A DNA stretch of 64,000 nt. It comes from Paraglaciecola sp. 20A4. Lineage in GTDB: Bacteria > Pseudomonadota > Gammaproteobacteria > Enterobacterales > Alteromonadaceae. The stretch is from NCBI RefSeq assembly GCF_011378905.1, contig NZ_WTPY01000002.1, positions 310,001-374,000 on the forward strand. The letters are read 5' to 3'. Numbering within the stretch: position 1 is the first letter of the stretch; the number at the start of each line of letters is the position of its first letter. The notes below the pieces were generated by a model that saw only the letters and a program-made list of their open reading frames with translations, was not told the DNA's origin and searched no databases. Shown here in pieces: positions 26,401-35,149 of this stretch. Position numbers and translations under genes: made by a program.

Positions 26401-27151
26401 ATTTGATCTTTCCCTACAAGTTAATATTGATCCGAAGAAAGAGAACGCGGTAAAAATAGATGCCTTTGGTCTTACATCCGATTTAGAAGGCTCATTATTA
26501 CTTACTCAAACGGGTGAGGTACTCAATGCCAACGGTGAATTGAATTTGATCAATGGTCGTTACACAGCCTACGGACAAGACCTGGTCATTAGGGAAGGTG
26601 AGGTGCAATTTAGTGGCCCCATAGATAGTCCTTACTTAGTCGTAGAGGCTATCCGTGATCCAGATAAAACCGCTGATGACGTGATCGCAGGGCTGCGTAT
26701 CGAAGGCAGTGCCTCAGAGCCCAAAGTGAGTGTGTTTTCAGATCCAAGTATGAGCCAATCTGAAGCGCTTTCGTACTTGCTTCGCGGAACAGCGATAGAC
26801 AGCGTCGATGAAACATCTAATGATGCGGCATTAGCAAGTCTGTTAATTGGCTTCGGTCTCGGCAAGAGTGAGAACACAGTCACTAAGGTAGGACGCAAAT
26901 TAGGTGTTGAGGATTTAGCGGTAAATACTAGTGGCGCAGGCGATGATACCAAGTTGTCTGTTTCAGGTTATATAGCCCCAGGCGTGCAATTGCGCTACGG
27001 CGTTGGCGTTTTCGACTCCGTATCTGAAGTCGCTTTGCGTTATCAGCTAATGCCTAAGTTATATCTTGAGGCGGTAAGTGGTTTAAACAGTGCATTGGAC
27101 TTGTACTATCAATTTACCCTTAATGATGACAAAGAACCTAAATCTGAATAA
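23399..27151 (+). CDS. tamB: Translocation and assembly module inner-membrane protein TamB
   Basis: TamB is a very long, AsmA-like beta-taco protein that spans from the inner membrane to TamA. The product from ATG 23399 has 1250 residues: an N-terminal signal anchor (KLLKYLAFFLCCVVLLLLLI), long repetitive beta-helical sequence and the C-terminal DUF490/TamB domain (SQSEALSYLLRG ... GIGLGKSENTVTKVGRKLGV-type stretch, ending DLYYQFTL). The frame is open upstream, but the ATG overlapping the tamA stop is the family start. Length is close to E. coli TamB. It is translationally coupled to tamA. Confidence 0.94.
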   Translation: MKLLKYLAFFLCCVVLLLLLIASPWGTRGVLTIADSSLDTLDIDYDSGSLLSELSLKRIRFITPEVNLQVSKLVVDVNWSCVATMQACLSKLSAQSIGVTVIPSEAQAPNSEPLERITLPIPVSIDSLDIRNIRFDMPNTLGLTVQAVSTKLSMYRTLRIDHLTVDGVKVVLPSANSKSLADTQQGIDLQSIANWQYTPLKLPPIVFPIVMRGKNLAINDVLFTQGKQSILDIAQLRAAIDITPKILTVKSLQISSSLGNADLTATLTKQWQHQLQLMAKSSAKSLYPLDAKVTLKGNLQRSQINVETSGLVTLTALANVDLKSKLLPLSLDVNWQSIEWPVKEPQVHVDNGQLSLEGDLNEYQLALNTAVKGAAIPQSSIVLQASGNTHKAHIASLAIKTLGGGIEATGDLTIDSLAKWQSTIEFNDIQPQVFWPQLEAKVKGVVTLNGQYDGQHLIAHVRELSASGDWLDYPLLASGSANFDSIDGIEIPELVVQTGDNKIVINGTLEAFEDLQAELSVDAKDLSQLYPSFAGQAQLSAQVDGTLLAPQVSFTGSAENISLPEMRIAQLSTKGQVVWDADKQAEIELQLTNGLFNRQSVSNLNVVLTGDAQQHQLSLSLNSEMADIVTKLHGTLADTHWDGSLDVATIALDAGQFSLDEDTPQISVNWASNDYSITPFCLIDSEARVCIKQAVYATSGAQFDIAINDLPLSPVLNANLSVLQKLSTDATLNLVAKGQWDTKGLPVIEANLNLSPSTWTVEGATMPLQLDTLTMLVNTRTDPDSQSQHVLSKLRLQSKQFGDVSSEVDMQINGDEKPITGQLSLDNITLGTVAQFVPQLSEFAGRINGQVNIGGNLTAPLINGEVKLHEGVFAGAILPSRINQVEQVIAFEGQAASLSGPFQLGNGKGQVDGRFSWQGEPSAVVNVQGSDMEIEYQNMVRAKLSPDIDIEYSSAGLVVKGEVTLPYARIKVRELPPTALSPSNDVILVNHEQAVVENKMPFDLSLQVNIDPKKENAVKIDAFGLTSDLEGSLLLTQTGEVLNANGELNLINGRYTAYGQDLVIREGEVQFSGPIDSPYLVVEAIRDPDKTADDVIAGLRIEGSASEPKVSVFSDPSMSQSEALSYLLRGTAIDSVDETSNDAALASLLIGFGLGKSENTVTKVGRKLGVEDLAVNTSGAGDDTKLSVSGYIAPGVQLRYGVGVFDSVSEVALRYQLMPKLYLEAVSGLNSALDLYYQFTLNDDKEPKSE

Positions 27152-27181
27152 ATAGCTCATCAGTAACTAAAAATCACTAGT

Positions 27182-27207
27182 AGCATAAAATTTGTGACTT
27201 TTATGCT
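27182..27207 (+). terminator. Possible terminator after tamB
   Basis: A 9-base AT-rich stem (AGCATAAAA 27182-27190, TTTTATGCT 27199-27207) with an 8-base loop stands 30 bases after tamB. Only a short, mixed T-rich tail follows (TGTTGTT), so termination is likely weak. Confidence 0.4.
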
Positions 27208-27311
27208 TGTTGTTACGTCTATTGCAAATAAAGCTATTGCGCTTAGTTTAATTTCACTAGCCACCCATCATTTTCTCATCATTATCGAGCCCTTACTGGA
27301 TAGGAGTCACC

Positions 27312-28649
27312 ATGGCAGAACTATTACCTGAGTTGATTGAAGAAGTTGTGTCAGCTCCTGAGCGTGATGAGCAAGATATAATTACGTCCCTTGTAGCGGC
27401 GCAAGATACAGACGATGTTGCGTTACTGCTGGAATCTTTACCTTTAGACCAACGTTTAAAAGTATGGGAAGGAATTCCTAAACGTCGCCGCTTAGACGTG
27501 TTGGTTGCTATGCGCGGAGATCCACGTGAAACCCTTATCGCTGCAACTGACATCGATGAGTGGGAAGCCATTTTCTTTGAAGTCGATGCTGAGCAATTAC
27601 TTGAGCTGTCTGATTCACTGCCTAGCACATTAGTCGACAAAGCACTCGACGCGATGGATAAGCAGCAGCGTCAGTATTTTACCGATGCTAGCCAGTTCAG
27701 TGATGATCAGATAGGTCACTGGCTTAGCCAGGATCCTCTCGTGTTGCCGTTAAACGCAAAAGTACGTGATGCGCTGCGCCTTATTCGTCGTGATATACCG
27801 ACTCATGCTGATACTATTTTTTTGGTTAACCGCGCGGGTCAGTTCTCTGAAGCCGTTAAACTTACTAAGGTTATGGGGTTACCCGAACACGTGCCGCTCG
27901 TAGATTTATCTGAAGAGGTATTTGATACCATTAATGCCACTGACGAATTGACGTTGGCATCATTAACGGTGCAGCGCTCAGGGTTCGCCTCACTACCTGT
28001 TGTGGACGAGCAAAATAAAGTACTTGGTCGTCTAGATATTTCGACTGCGAGTGAGCTACTTAACGAATTTTACGAACGCCAAGTGATGGCAACCGCGGGT
28101 ATGGATGAAGACGAAGATTTGTTCTCGTCAGTGCCTAAGAGTGCTAAGAATCGAGCAGTATGGTTAGGTATAAACTTACTCACCGCTTTTTTAGCATCAG
28201 CTTTCATTGGAATGTTTGAAGCTACTCTGCAACAGGTTGTGGCCTTAGCGGTACTTATGCCTATTGTGGCCAGTATGGGCGGAATAGCTGGCAGCCAAAC
28301 TTTAACATTGATGATACGAGGCCTTGCGCTAGGTCAGGTCACTAGTTCCAATGTAAAGGCGCTGTTGAAAAAAGAGTTAAGTGTTGGCGGGTTAAATGGT
28401 GTCGTTTGGGCGCTAGTCATCGGCTGTATCGCCTCTTTTTGGTTTTCTGACCCTATGTTAGGTGTGGTTATTTGTTTAGCTATTCTATTGAACATTGTTG
28501 CGGCAGCCGCCGCAGGAGTGATAGTACCTATGGTATTGAATAAGTTTGATATCGATCCCGCATTGTCAGGTTCGGTGATCCTAACCACTGTGACCGACAT
28601 CGTTGGGTTTGTCGCTTTCTTAGGGTTAGGTTCGATATTTTTATTGTAG
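27312..28649 (+). CDS. mgtE: Magnesium transporter MgtE
   Basis: MgtE is a Mg2+-gated Mg2+ channel. The 445-residue product has the superhelical N domain (LLESLPLDQRLKVWEGIP), two CBS domains (about 140-250) and five C-terminal membrane segments. These include the MgtE signatures PIVASMGGIAGSQTLTLMIR and NIVAAAAAGVIVPMVL, then SGSVILTTVTDIVGF. Shine-Dalgarno AGGAG lies upstream. No M-box Mg2+ riboswitch is visible in the 160-base leader. It appears monocistronic. Confidence 0.95.
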   Translation: MAELLPELIEEVVSAPERDEQDIITSLVAAQDTDDVALLLESLPLDQRLKVWEGIPKRRRLDVLVAMRGDPRETLIAATDIDEWEAIFFEVDAEQLLELSDSLPSTLVDKALDAMDKQQRQYFTDASQFSDDQIGHWLSQDPLVLPLNAKVRDALRLIRRDIPTHADTIFLVNRAGQFSEAVKLTKVMGLPEHVPLVDLSEEVFDTINATDELTLASLTVQRSGFASLPVVDEQNKVLGRLDISTASELLNEFYERQVMATAGMDEDEDLFSSVPKSAKNRAVWLGINLLTAFLASAFIGMFEATLQQVVALAVLMPIVASMGGIAGSQTLTLMIRGLALGQVTSSNVKALLKKELSVGGLNGVVWALVIGCIASFWFSDPMLGVVICLAILLNIVAAAAAGVIVPMVLNKFDIDPALSGSVILTTVTDIVGFVAFLGLGSIFLL

Positions 28650-28836
28650 TTGGGCGGGAATGTAAACTTTTCTACCGTTAGTGAAAAAGCTACAGAGTAG
28701 AAGGTAGAAATAGCCGGTTTCTCAGCAAGTCGAGAGGCTTTAAGCTAATTTTAAAGGTTGGCATACATGTCGCTTGTAGCAGCAGGCTACCGGGTAAAAT
28801 TTCCCTTTAGCTTTATCTGTTGTGAGGGAAGTGTAT

Positions 28837-29028
28837 ATGTTGACTTGGGCCCTAACATTTTTTGTTATAGGCGTTATTGCCGCCGTATTTGGTTTTGGTG
28901 GAGTGATAGGCGTTGCAGCCAGTATCGCCAAACTGATTTTTTTGTTGTGCGTTTTATTCGTTATCGTATTTTGTGTGTTGGCATTTTTACAACACAAAAC
29001 GGTACGTGAAAAATCTTCATCGCGTTAG
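28837..29028 (+). CDS. DUF1328 small membrane protein (YtjA family)
   Basis: The 63-residue product has two hydrophobic segments separated by [14 protein letters not shown], which is the DUF1328/YtjA signature (compare E. coli YtjA). The start ATG 28837 is preferred because it matches the family and has GAGGGA upstream; a GTG at 28822 is possible. Function is unknown; homologues are induced under stress. It stands beside a BON-domain protein, another envelope stress type. Confidence 0.82.
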   Translation: MLTWALTFFVIGVIAAVFGFGGVIGVAASIAKLIFLLCVLFVIVFCVLAFLQHKTVREKSSSR

Positions 29029-29206
29029 CTTACTGGAGTTGTACCTAATGCATTTTTTACCGCAGTAAAGGTAACTACTACGTTATGTTTTCGTCTTTAT
29101 GACTATTTTGCTACTTATTAAGTGATGTAGATCAATACGGCGTATGTGGCATCTTTATAGCATTGATATGTTATTAGATAATCTATCGAGTTCTCAGGAG
29201 AATAAA

Positions 29207-29755
29207 ATGAGTCGAGTAATTCGTAATTTTTTACTATTAACAGCGCTAAGCATTGCCAGTATTGGTGTGCAAGCAGGAAATTATTGGAAAGCGAGTGCCC
29301 ATGACGGTTGGCTTGATGGCTATATAGAAGCAACACTGTTGCTAAATGGCAACTTAGATGCCACCAGCATTGATACCGACGTAGAAAATGGCAAAGTGAC
29401 ATTACGCGGCAAGGTTGAAACTGACACTGATAAAGATCTCGCTCAAGAACTCGTGCTAGGTATAGAGGGAGTCAATGGAATAGAGAATATGCTGACGGTT
29501 TTCTCTCCGGGCGTCAACGAAGACACTGCAGTCCAACGTAAGCTTACCGACGGAAAAGTCGCAACAGTGGTGAAAACCCGTCTTTTAGTCGCGCCAGATA
29601 TTGGTAGCACTAAAATTAATGTGAACAGCAATGAAGGCGTCGTTGTATTGGAAGGACACGTTAAGAGTGATGCTGAAAAGCAACTCGCAGTGGAGGTAGC
29701 AAAGAAGGCCAGCGATGTAGAGCAAGTAATAAATAATTTAAAAGTCAGTGATTAG
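29207..29755 (+). CDS. Exported BON-domain protein (OsmY-like)
   Basis: From ATG 29207 (Shine-Dalgarno AGGAG) the product has 182 residues: a signal peptide ending VQA, then two BON domains (ATLLLNGNLDATSIDTDVEN ... and VKTRLLVAPDIGSTKINVNS ...), each with the characteristic glycine-rich VTLRGKV / VVLEGHV strand. BON proteins are periplasmic and bind lipid, as in OsmY. An upstream in-frame extension to 29144 precedes the Shine-Dalgarno and is rejected. Likely envelope-stress related. Confidence 0.88.
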   Translation: MSRVIRNFLLLTALSIASIGVQAGNYWKASAHDGWLDGYIEATLLLNGNLDATSIDTDVENGKVTLRGKVETDTDKDLAQELVLGIEGVNGIENMLTVFSPGVNEDTAVQRKLTDGKVATVVKTRLLVAPDIGSTKINVNSNEGVVVLEGHVKSDAEKQLAVEVAKKASDVEQVINNLKVSD

Positions 29756-29831
29756 CAGTAAAGAGCCTAATTCACCAGTAAATCCCTGTTTGTGACAGGA
29801 GGCGAGTCCCTCTTCGAATAAGTAGGACATA

Positions 29832-30017
29832 ATGAATAGTAGTAAAGGTATATGTATGAACAATGAAAATAAAAATAAATATTTCAATTGGTTTGATAAA
29901 GTTAACAGACAGCAACCTAATGACGAAGACTTCATTGAGCGTTTGGTTCAAGAAAATGCTTTGTTGAAAAAAATACTCTTGCAAAAAGAACAAGAAGCAG
30001 TTGAATCCGCTGTGTGA
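29832..30017 (+). CDS. Small coiled-coil-forming hypothetical protein
   Basis: The 61-residue ORF is acidic at its end and has a heptad-like helical stretch (EDFIERLVQENALLKKILLQ). Two ATGs are possible: 29832 (with AGGA upstream) and 29856 (with AAAGG upstream). Codon use looks like the neighbours, and no other gene competes for the stretch. I do not recognise the family. It lies between the BON gene and the GGDEF gene on the same strand, so it may be part of either unit. Confidence 0.5.
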   Translation: MNSSKGICMNNENKNKYFNWFDKVNRQQPNDEDFIERLVQENALLKKILLQKEQEAVESAV

Positions 30018-30026
30018 TTATTGAAC

Positions 30027-30106
30027 AATAGCTCTATAATTATTATGTCGGCGCGCCCGTCTCGTATTTGATTGGGCGATAGTACTAATTCAATCATAGA
30101 GCTATT
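30027..30106 (+). promoter_or_regulatory. Long-range inverted repeat ending at the GGDEF start codon
   Basis: AATAGCTCTAT (30027-30037) and ATAGAGCTATT (30096-30106) are perfect complements 58 bases apart. The right arm ends immediately before ATG 30107 and contains the only Shine-Dalgarno-like bases (AGAG). Paired, it would hide the ribosome site. The loop contains GGCGCGCC. It does not match the c-di-GMP-I or -II riboswitch consensus. Confidence 0.45.
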
Positions 30107-31039
30107 ATGCAAAACCCCGCGACACCTAACATATTAAAGCAAACACTGTTAGTGATCGGCGATGTTGATGAGCGGTTGGGTCGTTTTACGACCCACTTTT
30201 CAAAGTCATTTCTACTCTTAATCAGTTCTGATACTGAAGAAGCACTAAAACTAACCCTAAATGAACCGATTGATTTGGTCATGATTTGCGTTTCGTCAGA
30301 TAATATTGATTGGCTTCTATTGTGCTCACATCTTAAAGAACATCCGCTTACCTTAGATATTCCCATTATCTTGTACGGTCAGGAGCCTTCTAAAACAGTG
30401 TTGGTATCGGGTTTAGAGGCCGGAGCGTTAGATTTTGTCTCCCTACCTTTAGATTTCGACATTCTTGATGTCAAAATTCGTAATCATATGCAGCTTTCCG
30501 CGAAGTTACGAACGTTAGCGCTTATATCGTGTACCGATGGCTTAACGGGTGTACCGAACCGCATGCAGCTCGATACAACATTTCATCGCTTTTGGTATGC
30601 GGCCATTCGTGGCCAGCACGAGTTCTCTGTCCTTATGATCGATATAGATTTTTTCAAGGGATTTAACGACACCTATGGTCATGTAGCGGGTGACGAATGC
30701 CTTAAGAAAGTGGCGACGACTATTCGTGATTGCCTTCAGCGGGAGAGTGATGCTATGGGGCGTTACGGTGGAGAAGAGTTCTTAGTATTGTTACCATTTA
30801 CCGATAAGACTGGTGCGGAACTCATCGGTCGTCTAATCCTCTCGACAATCGAAAAGTTGGGTGTAGAAAATACGTCTTCGACCGTAAGTGGTAAAGTGAC
30901 AGTGAGTGTTGGTGTTGCTAGTCTTATGCACAGTGAAATCAATGACGAGAACTTTAATCACCCTGAATTTTTGATTGAGCGAGCAGATAAATGCTTATAT
31001 GCAGCAAAGCATCAGGGGCGAAACCGATTAGTTAGTTAA
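30107..31039 (+). CDS. Response-regulator-like diguanylate cyclase
   Basis: The 310-residue product has an N-terminal receiver-like domain (about 12-125) and a C-terminal GGDEF domain (about 145-310). The cyclase site is intact: [12 protein letters not shown], with [14 protein letters not shown] as metal and substrate region. In the receiver domain the phosphoacceptor position in DLVMICVSS is not aspartate, so phosphorylation control is doubtful. It should synthesise c-di-GMP. The start is ATG 30107, with a structured leader. Confidence 0.88.
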   Translation: MQNPATPNILKQTLLVIGDVDERLGRFTTHFSKSFLLLISSDTEEALKLTLNEPIDLVMICVSSDNIDWLLLCSHLKEHPLTLDIPIILYGQEPSKTVLVSGLEAGALDFVSLPLDFDILDVKIRNHMQLSAKLRTLALISCTDGLTGVPNRMQLDTTFHRFWYAAIRGQHEFSVLMIDIDFFKGFNDTYGHVAGDECLKKVATTIRDCLQRESDAMGRYGGEEFLVLLPFTDKTGAELIGRLILSTIEKLGVENTSSTVSGKVTVSVGVASLMHSEINDENFNHPEFLIERADKCLYAAKHQGRNRLVS

Positions 31040-31064
31040 GCCAAGTTCGTTAATAAAGCTAAAT

Positions 31065-31091
31065 GGCCTGAGTCCGATTCGATATCAGGCC
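31065..31091. terminator. Weak hairpin between GGDEF gene and purD
   Basis: A 7-base stem (GGCCTGA 31065-31071, TCAGGCC 31085-31091) with a 13-base loop stands between convergent genes. U-tracts are poor on both sides, so termination is only probable. Confidence 0.4.
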
Positions 31092-31104
31092 TTAATAGCA
31101 AATT

Positions 31105-32397
31105 TTATTTGGCCTTTTGTTCTCGAGCAATGGCTCGGTAGGCTATGTCATCACGATAAAACATGCCTTGCCAACTGATCGTTTTAGCCAATTCGTAGGC
31201 GCGTTGATGGGCTTCAGTGACGGTTTCGCCTAACGCGGTAGCGCACAAAACACGGCCGCCATTGGTGGTAACTTGGCCATTTATTGTTTTGGTACCGGCA
31301 TGAAATATTTTGGCGCTTGTGCTGTCATTCTGGCTTAAACCGCTTATCACATCACCTTTGTTATATGCTTGAGGGTAACCGCCAGCGGCGAGTACCACAC
31401 CTACTGCTGCTCTTGGGTCAAATTTTGCTGTAGCTTGGTCTAACTTACCTTGCACCGCCAATTTTACCAATTCAACCAAGTCAGATTGCAAACGCAGCAT
31501 AATCGGCTGAGTTTCAGGATCGCCAAACCGGCAGTTATATTCAATAACCTTAGGTGTGCCATCGGCCATGATCATTAAACCCGCATACAAAAAGCCGTGG
31601 TAATCATTACCTTCGCTAGCCATGCCCTGAACTGTAGGGTAAATCACTTCGTCCATCACCCGTTGGTGAATTTCATCCGTCACAACTGGTGCTGGAGAGT
31701 AAGCACCCATTCCGCCCGTATTTGGTCCTGTATCGCCGTTGCCTACGCGTTTGTGGTCTTGGCTAGTAGCAAATGGTAATACATGCTTACCGTCGACCAT
31801 CACGATGAAGCTTGCTTCTTCGCCATCTAAAAACTCTTCGATAACCACGCGGCTACCAGCTTCACCGAAAGCATTGCCAGCTAACATGTCGCGCACAGCA
31901 TCTTCAGCTTCAGCCAGGGTCATGGCGACGATTACACCCTTACCTGCGGCTAGGCCATCGGCTTTGATTACGATAGGAGCGCCTTTTTCTTGCAAGTAAG
32001 CCAAAGCAGGCTCTATTTCGGTAAAGTTTTGATAATCAGCAGTAGGAATATTGTGACGAGCTAAGAAATCCTTGGTGAAAGCCTTTGAGCCTTCCAACTG
32101 CGCCGCCGCTTTACTTGGACCAAAAATGGCTAATCCTTCAGCTTGGAATGCATCAACCACGCCGAGAACTAACGGGACTTCAGGACCCACAATTGTCAGG
32201 CCAATAGCGTTTTGTTTAGCGAATGTGACCAAAGCACTAATGTCTTCAACATCGATTGGCACATTTTCTAATTTAGGCTCAAGGGCAGTACCCGCATTAC
32301 CAGGGGCCACATAGACTTGGCTCACACCGTTAGATTGTGCGGCTTTATAGCCAAGAGCATGCTCGCGGCCGCCGCCGCCAATTATCAATACTTTCAT
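31105..32397 (-). CDS. purD: Phosphoribosylamine-glycine ligase
   Basis: PurD joins phosphoribosylamine and glycine with ATP in purine synthesis. The 430-residue product has the N-terminal Rossmann-type region (VLIIGGGGREHALGYK), the ATP-grasp domain with IKADGLAAGKGVIVA and RFGDPETQPIMLRL, and a normal C-terminus. Usually purHD form one operon. Here purD lies downstream of purH but is separated by an exported methyltransferase-like gene and a terminator (32441-32469), so it needs its own promoter in the 43 bases between, or readthrough. Confidence 0.97.
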   Translation of the reverse strand: MKVLIIGGGGREHALGYKAAQSNGVSQVYVAPGNAGTALEPKLENVPIDVEDISALVTFAKQNAIGLTIVGPEVPLVLGVVDAFQAEGLAIFGPSKAAAQLEGSKAFTKDFLARHNIPTADYQNFTEIEPALAYLQEKGAPIVIKADGLAAGKGVIVAMTLAEAEDAVRDMLAGNAFGEAGSRVVIEEFLDGEEASFIVMVDGKHVLPFATSQDHKRVGNGDTGPNTGGMGAYSPAPVVTDEIHQRVMDEVIYPTVQGMASEGNDYHGFLYAGLMIMADGTPKVIEYNCRFGDPETQPIMLRLQSDLVELVKLAVQGKLDQATAKFDPRAAVGVVLAAGGYPQAYNKGDVISGLSQNDSTSAKIFHAGTKTINGQVTTNGGRVLCATALGETVTEAHQRAYELAKTISWQGMFYRDDIAYRAIAREQKAK

Positions 32398-32440
32398 GAG
32401 GTTCGCTTTTCTAATAGGTTAACAAATGGATCTAATTATC

Positions 32441-32469
32441 AAAACGCCGCTTATTGTAGCGGCGTTTTT
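32441..32469. terminator. Bidirectional terminator between the methyltransferase-like gene and purD
   Basis: AAAACGCCGCT (32441-32451) and AGCGGCGTTTT (32458-32468) form an 11-base stem with loop TATTGT, with A/T runs on both flanks. In the minus direction it follows the methyltransferase-like stop and precedes purD. Confidence 0.85.
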
Positions 32470-32487
32470 ATTTGGCTACTATGTAGC

Positions 32488-33294
32488 CTATTTTACAAAT
32501 TTTAAAGTCATGCGATTGCTCTCACCTATCGCTAGGTATTTCGCCTGGTCTTTCTCACCTAAGCGTAAACTAGGAGGCAATGTCCAAACGCCTTTTTCGT
32601 GTTCGCCATTGTCTAGTTTATTGGCGTTGATGTCACTTTTGGCCGCTAGGGTAAAACCCGCTTTTTCGGCCAAAGCAATCACGTAAGACTGCTTCATATA
32701 ACCAGAACTTTGTTGCAATGCGCTGCTTTGTGATTCAAGCAAACTATGCTCAACCACACCTAACACGCCGCCTACCTTGAGTGCTTTATAAAACGCTTTA
32801 AATGCATTCTCTACACCTTCATCACCGTCTTGCATATACCAATTATGGATATTGCGAAAAGTCAGCACGCGGTCTAATGATTCAACTGGGGCAAAATCTG
32901 TGGCTTTCATCTGGTGAAAGGTCGTTACTTTGACATTCTGATAGCTTTTCAGTGCAGTTATTTTTTGTTCGAACTGTTCGCGTGATTTTTTATAAAACTC
33001 GTTGGTATTTTCGTCCACATAAAAATGTGCGGCGTAAAACTGGCCTTTGTCCTTTAACAGAGGTGCAAGAATGTTGCTGTACCAACCACCACCGGGTGAA
33101 ATTTCGGCTACAGCCATATCTTCTTGTACTTCAAAGAAGCGCAATGTTTGTTGGGGATGACGGTATTCGTCACGCAAACGTTGTTCGGTGGGACGTCCTT
33201 CGTCAGCAAGAGCATCGATGAGCGCATCGGCTTGCACGAAAGAAGAGGCGAGTAACGTAACGGAACAGACTAATTGAGTAGCACGCTTGAACAT
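32488..33294 (-). CDS. Exported class I SAM-dependent methyltransferase-like protein
   Basis: From ATG 33294 (Shine-Dalgarno AGGA) the product has 268 residues: a signal peptide cut near VQA, then a methyltransferase-like fold with EDMAVAEISPGGGWYSNILA as the SAM-binding loop. LDRVLTFRNIHNWY and FKALKVGGVLGVVEH follow in the usual order. A periplasmic location is odd because SAM is cytoplasmic; the family is nevertheless common in gammaproteobacteria as exported. Its substrate is unknown. A 20-residue upstream extension in frame lacks a ribosome site and is rejected. It lies between purH and purD. Confidence 0.8.
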   Translation of the reverse strand: MFKRATQLVCSVTLLASSFVQADALIDALADEGRPTEQRLRDEYRHPQQTLRFFEVQEDMAVAEISPGGGWYSNILAPLLKDKGQFYAAHFYVDENTNEFYKKSREQFEQKITALKSYQNVKVTTFHQMKATDFAPVESLDRVLTFRNIHNWYMQDGDEGVENAFKAFYKALKVGGVLGVVEHSLLESQSSALQQSSGYMKQSYVIALAEKAGFTLAAKSDINANKLDNGEHEKGVWTLPPSLRLGEKDQAKYLAIGESNRMTLKFVK

Positions 33295-33437
33295 GAGCAA
33301 ATCCTGTAATGAGTCATAAAACGGAGGATAGTGTAGCGTTTTTTTGTACAACACTGAATGCTATGTACATTAAATCTGCAGTAGGTAGGTGGACATGGCG
33401 AATATACCTATGACCACCTCTCTATTACTGGCAGTAA

Positions 33438-35048
33438 TTAATGACGGAAGTGTCGCATTCCGGTAAACACCATAGCAATGCCGTGTTCGTCAGCTGCTGC
33501 GATAACTTCGTTATCACGCATTGAACCGCCAGGCTGAATAACTGCGCTGATACCTGCAGCCGCAGCTGCATCTATTCCGTCACGGAAAGGGAAGAACGCA
33601 TCAGAGGCCATAACGGAACCTTCAACTTGTAAGCCCTCATCAGCCGCTTTAATGCCAGCAACCTTAGCTGAGTAAACTCGGCTCATTTGACCCGCGCCCA
33701 CGCCAATTGTCATGCTGTTTTTGCAGTATACAATGGCGTTAGATTTCACATATTTAGCTACTTTCCAGGTAAACATTAGGTCTTTCAATTGCTGCTCAGT
33801 GGGTTTTACTTTGGTGACCACGGTGAGATCTTCAATTTCAACCATGCCAAAATCACGTTCTTGGACTAATAGTCCGCCGTTTACGCGTTTAAAATCGTAG
33901 CCGTCAGTTAGTTGCCCTTGCCAATCGCCACACGCTAGAAGACGTAGATTTTTTTTGGCAGCAACAATCGCCACGGCTTCATCACTAACGGTAGGTGCGA
34001 TAATTACTTCAACGAATTGGCGATCAACTATGGCTTGTGCTGTTGGGCCATCTAATTCGCGGTTAAAGGCGATAATGCCACCGAAAGCAGACGTTGGGTC
34101 TGTTTGATAAGCACGGTTGTAGGCTTCTAAAATATTTTCACCTAACGCTACACCACAAGGATTAGCATGCTTAACGATAACGCAAGCTGGCTCAGCAAAT
34201 TCTTTAACGCACTCTAACGCTGAATCAGTATCAGCGATGTTGTTAAAAGACAGTTCTTTGCCTTGTAACTGCGTAGCAGTAGCCACAGATGCTTCTTGAA
34301 TATTGTTTTCTACGTAGAACGCAGCCTCTTGATGGCTGTTTTCACCGTAGCGTAAATCTTGTTTCTTGCTCATTTGCACGTTAAATGTACGTGGGAAGGC
34401 GCTGTGAACATGGCCGCAATTATCATCACAGTCATCACCATGATCGTCAGACTCGATCATGGCGCCAAAATAGTTAGCGATCATGCCATCGTATTCCGCT
34501 GTATGCTCAAAAGCGGCTATAGCTAAATCGAAACGAGTGTTCGCCGTAACAGAGCCGTTGTTGGCTTGCATTTGCTTGGTCACGCGAGCGTAATCTTTAG
34601 CGTTAACCACTATGGTGACGTCATTATGGTTTTTGGCTGCAGCACGGACCATCGTTGGGCCGCCAATATCGATATTTTCAATAGCATCTTCAAGGCTACA
34701 ATCTTCTTTAGCTACTGTGGCAGCAAAAGGGTAGAGGTTAACCACGACTAAATCGATTGGTTGAATATTATTTTCAGCCATAACCGCTTCATCCTGACCG
34801 CGACGAGCAAGAATGCCACCGTGGATCTTGGGATGTAGCGTTTTAACGCGTCCGTCCATTATTTCAGGATGACCCGTATAAGTGGATGCTTCGATAACGG
34901 TCAAACCATTGTCCGCGAGAAGTTTTGCAGTGCCGCCGGTAGATAAAAGCTCAACGCCTTGCTCGGCTAAGAAAGTGGCAAATTCAACGATACCAGTTTT
35001 GTCAGAAACGCTCAGTAAAGCGCGGCGAATAGGTTTTTGAGTCGTCAT
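33438..35048 (-). CDS. purH: Bifunctional AICAR formyltransferase / IMP cyclohydrolase
   Basis: PurH catalyses the last two steps to IMP. The 536-residue product has the MGS-like IMP cyclohydrolase domain ([35 protein letters not shown]) and the transformylase domain ([39 protein letters not shown]). Between them residues 201-216 read [16 protein letters not shown], an insert rich in His, Cys and Asp that is not in the E. coli protein. Otherwise it is of normal length. Start ATG 35048 matches the family. Confidence 0.97.
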   Translation of the reverse strand: MTTQKPIRRALLSVSDKTGIVEFATFLAEQGVELLSTGGTAKLLADNGLTVIEASTYTGHPEIMDGRVKTLHPKIHGGILARRGQDEAVMAENNIQPIDLVVVNLYPFAATVAKEDCSLEDAIENIDIGGPTMVRAAAKNHNDVTIVVNAKDYARVTKQMQANNGSVTANTRFDLAIAAFEHTAEYDGMIANYFGAMIESDDHGDDCDDNCGHVHSAFPRTFNVQMSKKQDLRYGENSHQEAAFYVENNIQEASVATATQLQGKELSFNNIADTDSALECVKEFAEPACVIVKHANPCGVALGENILEAYNRAYQTDPTSAFGGIIAFNRELDGPTAQAIVDRQFVEVIIAPTVSDEAVAIVAAKKNLRLLACGDWQGQLTDGYDFKRVNGGLLVQERDFGMVEIEDLTVVTKVKPTEQQLKDLMFTWKVAKYVKSNAIVYCKNSMTIGVGAGQMSRVYSAKVAGIKAADEGLQVEGSVMASDAFFPFRDGIDAAAAAGISAVIQPGGSMRDNEVIAAADEHGIAMVFTGMRHFRH

Positions 35049-35111
35049 AGTGTGTTTATCTTCTAAATAGGGATTAACAGAGATGCCTGGGCTGCGCAGT
35101 ATAGCGCATAC

Positions 35112-35137
35112 AAAAAGAGCACCCTAGGGTGCTCTTT
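35112..35137 (-). terminator. Intrinsic terminator after fis
   Basis: A perfect 24-base palindrome (AAAGAGCACCCT/AGGGTGCTCTTT at 35114-35137) is followed by T5 on the minus strand. It ends the dusB-fis operon just upstream of purH. Confidence 0.9.
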
Positions 35138-35149
35138 AAATTTTTCAGC

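Noticed and set aside
27152-27311. M-box magnesium riboswitch before mgtE
   Set aside because: The 160-base leader does not show the M-box conserved helices and is too short for a typical one.
30018-30106. c-di-GMP riboswitch
   Set aside because: The GGDEF leader has a strong inverted repeat but lacks the conserved c-di-GMP-I and -II sequence blocks.
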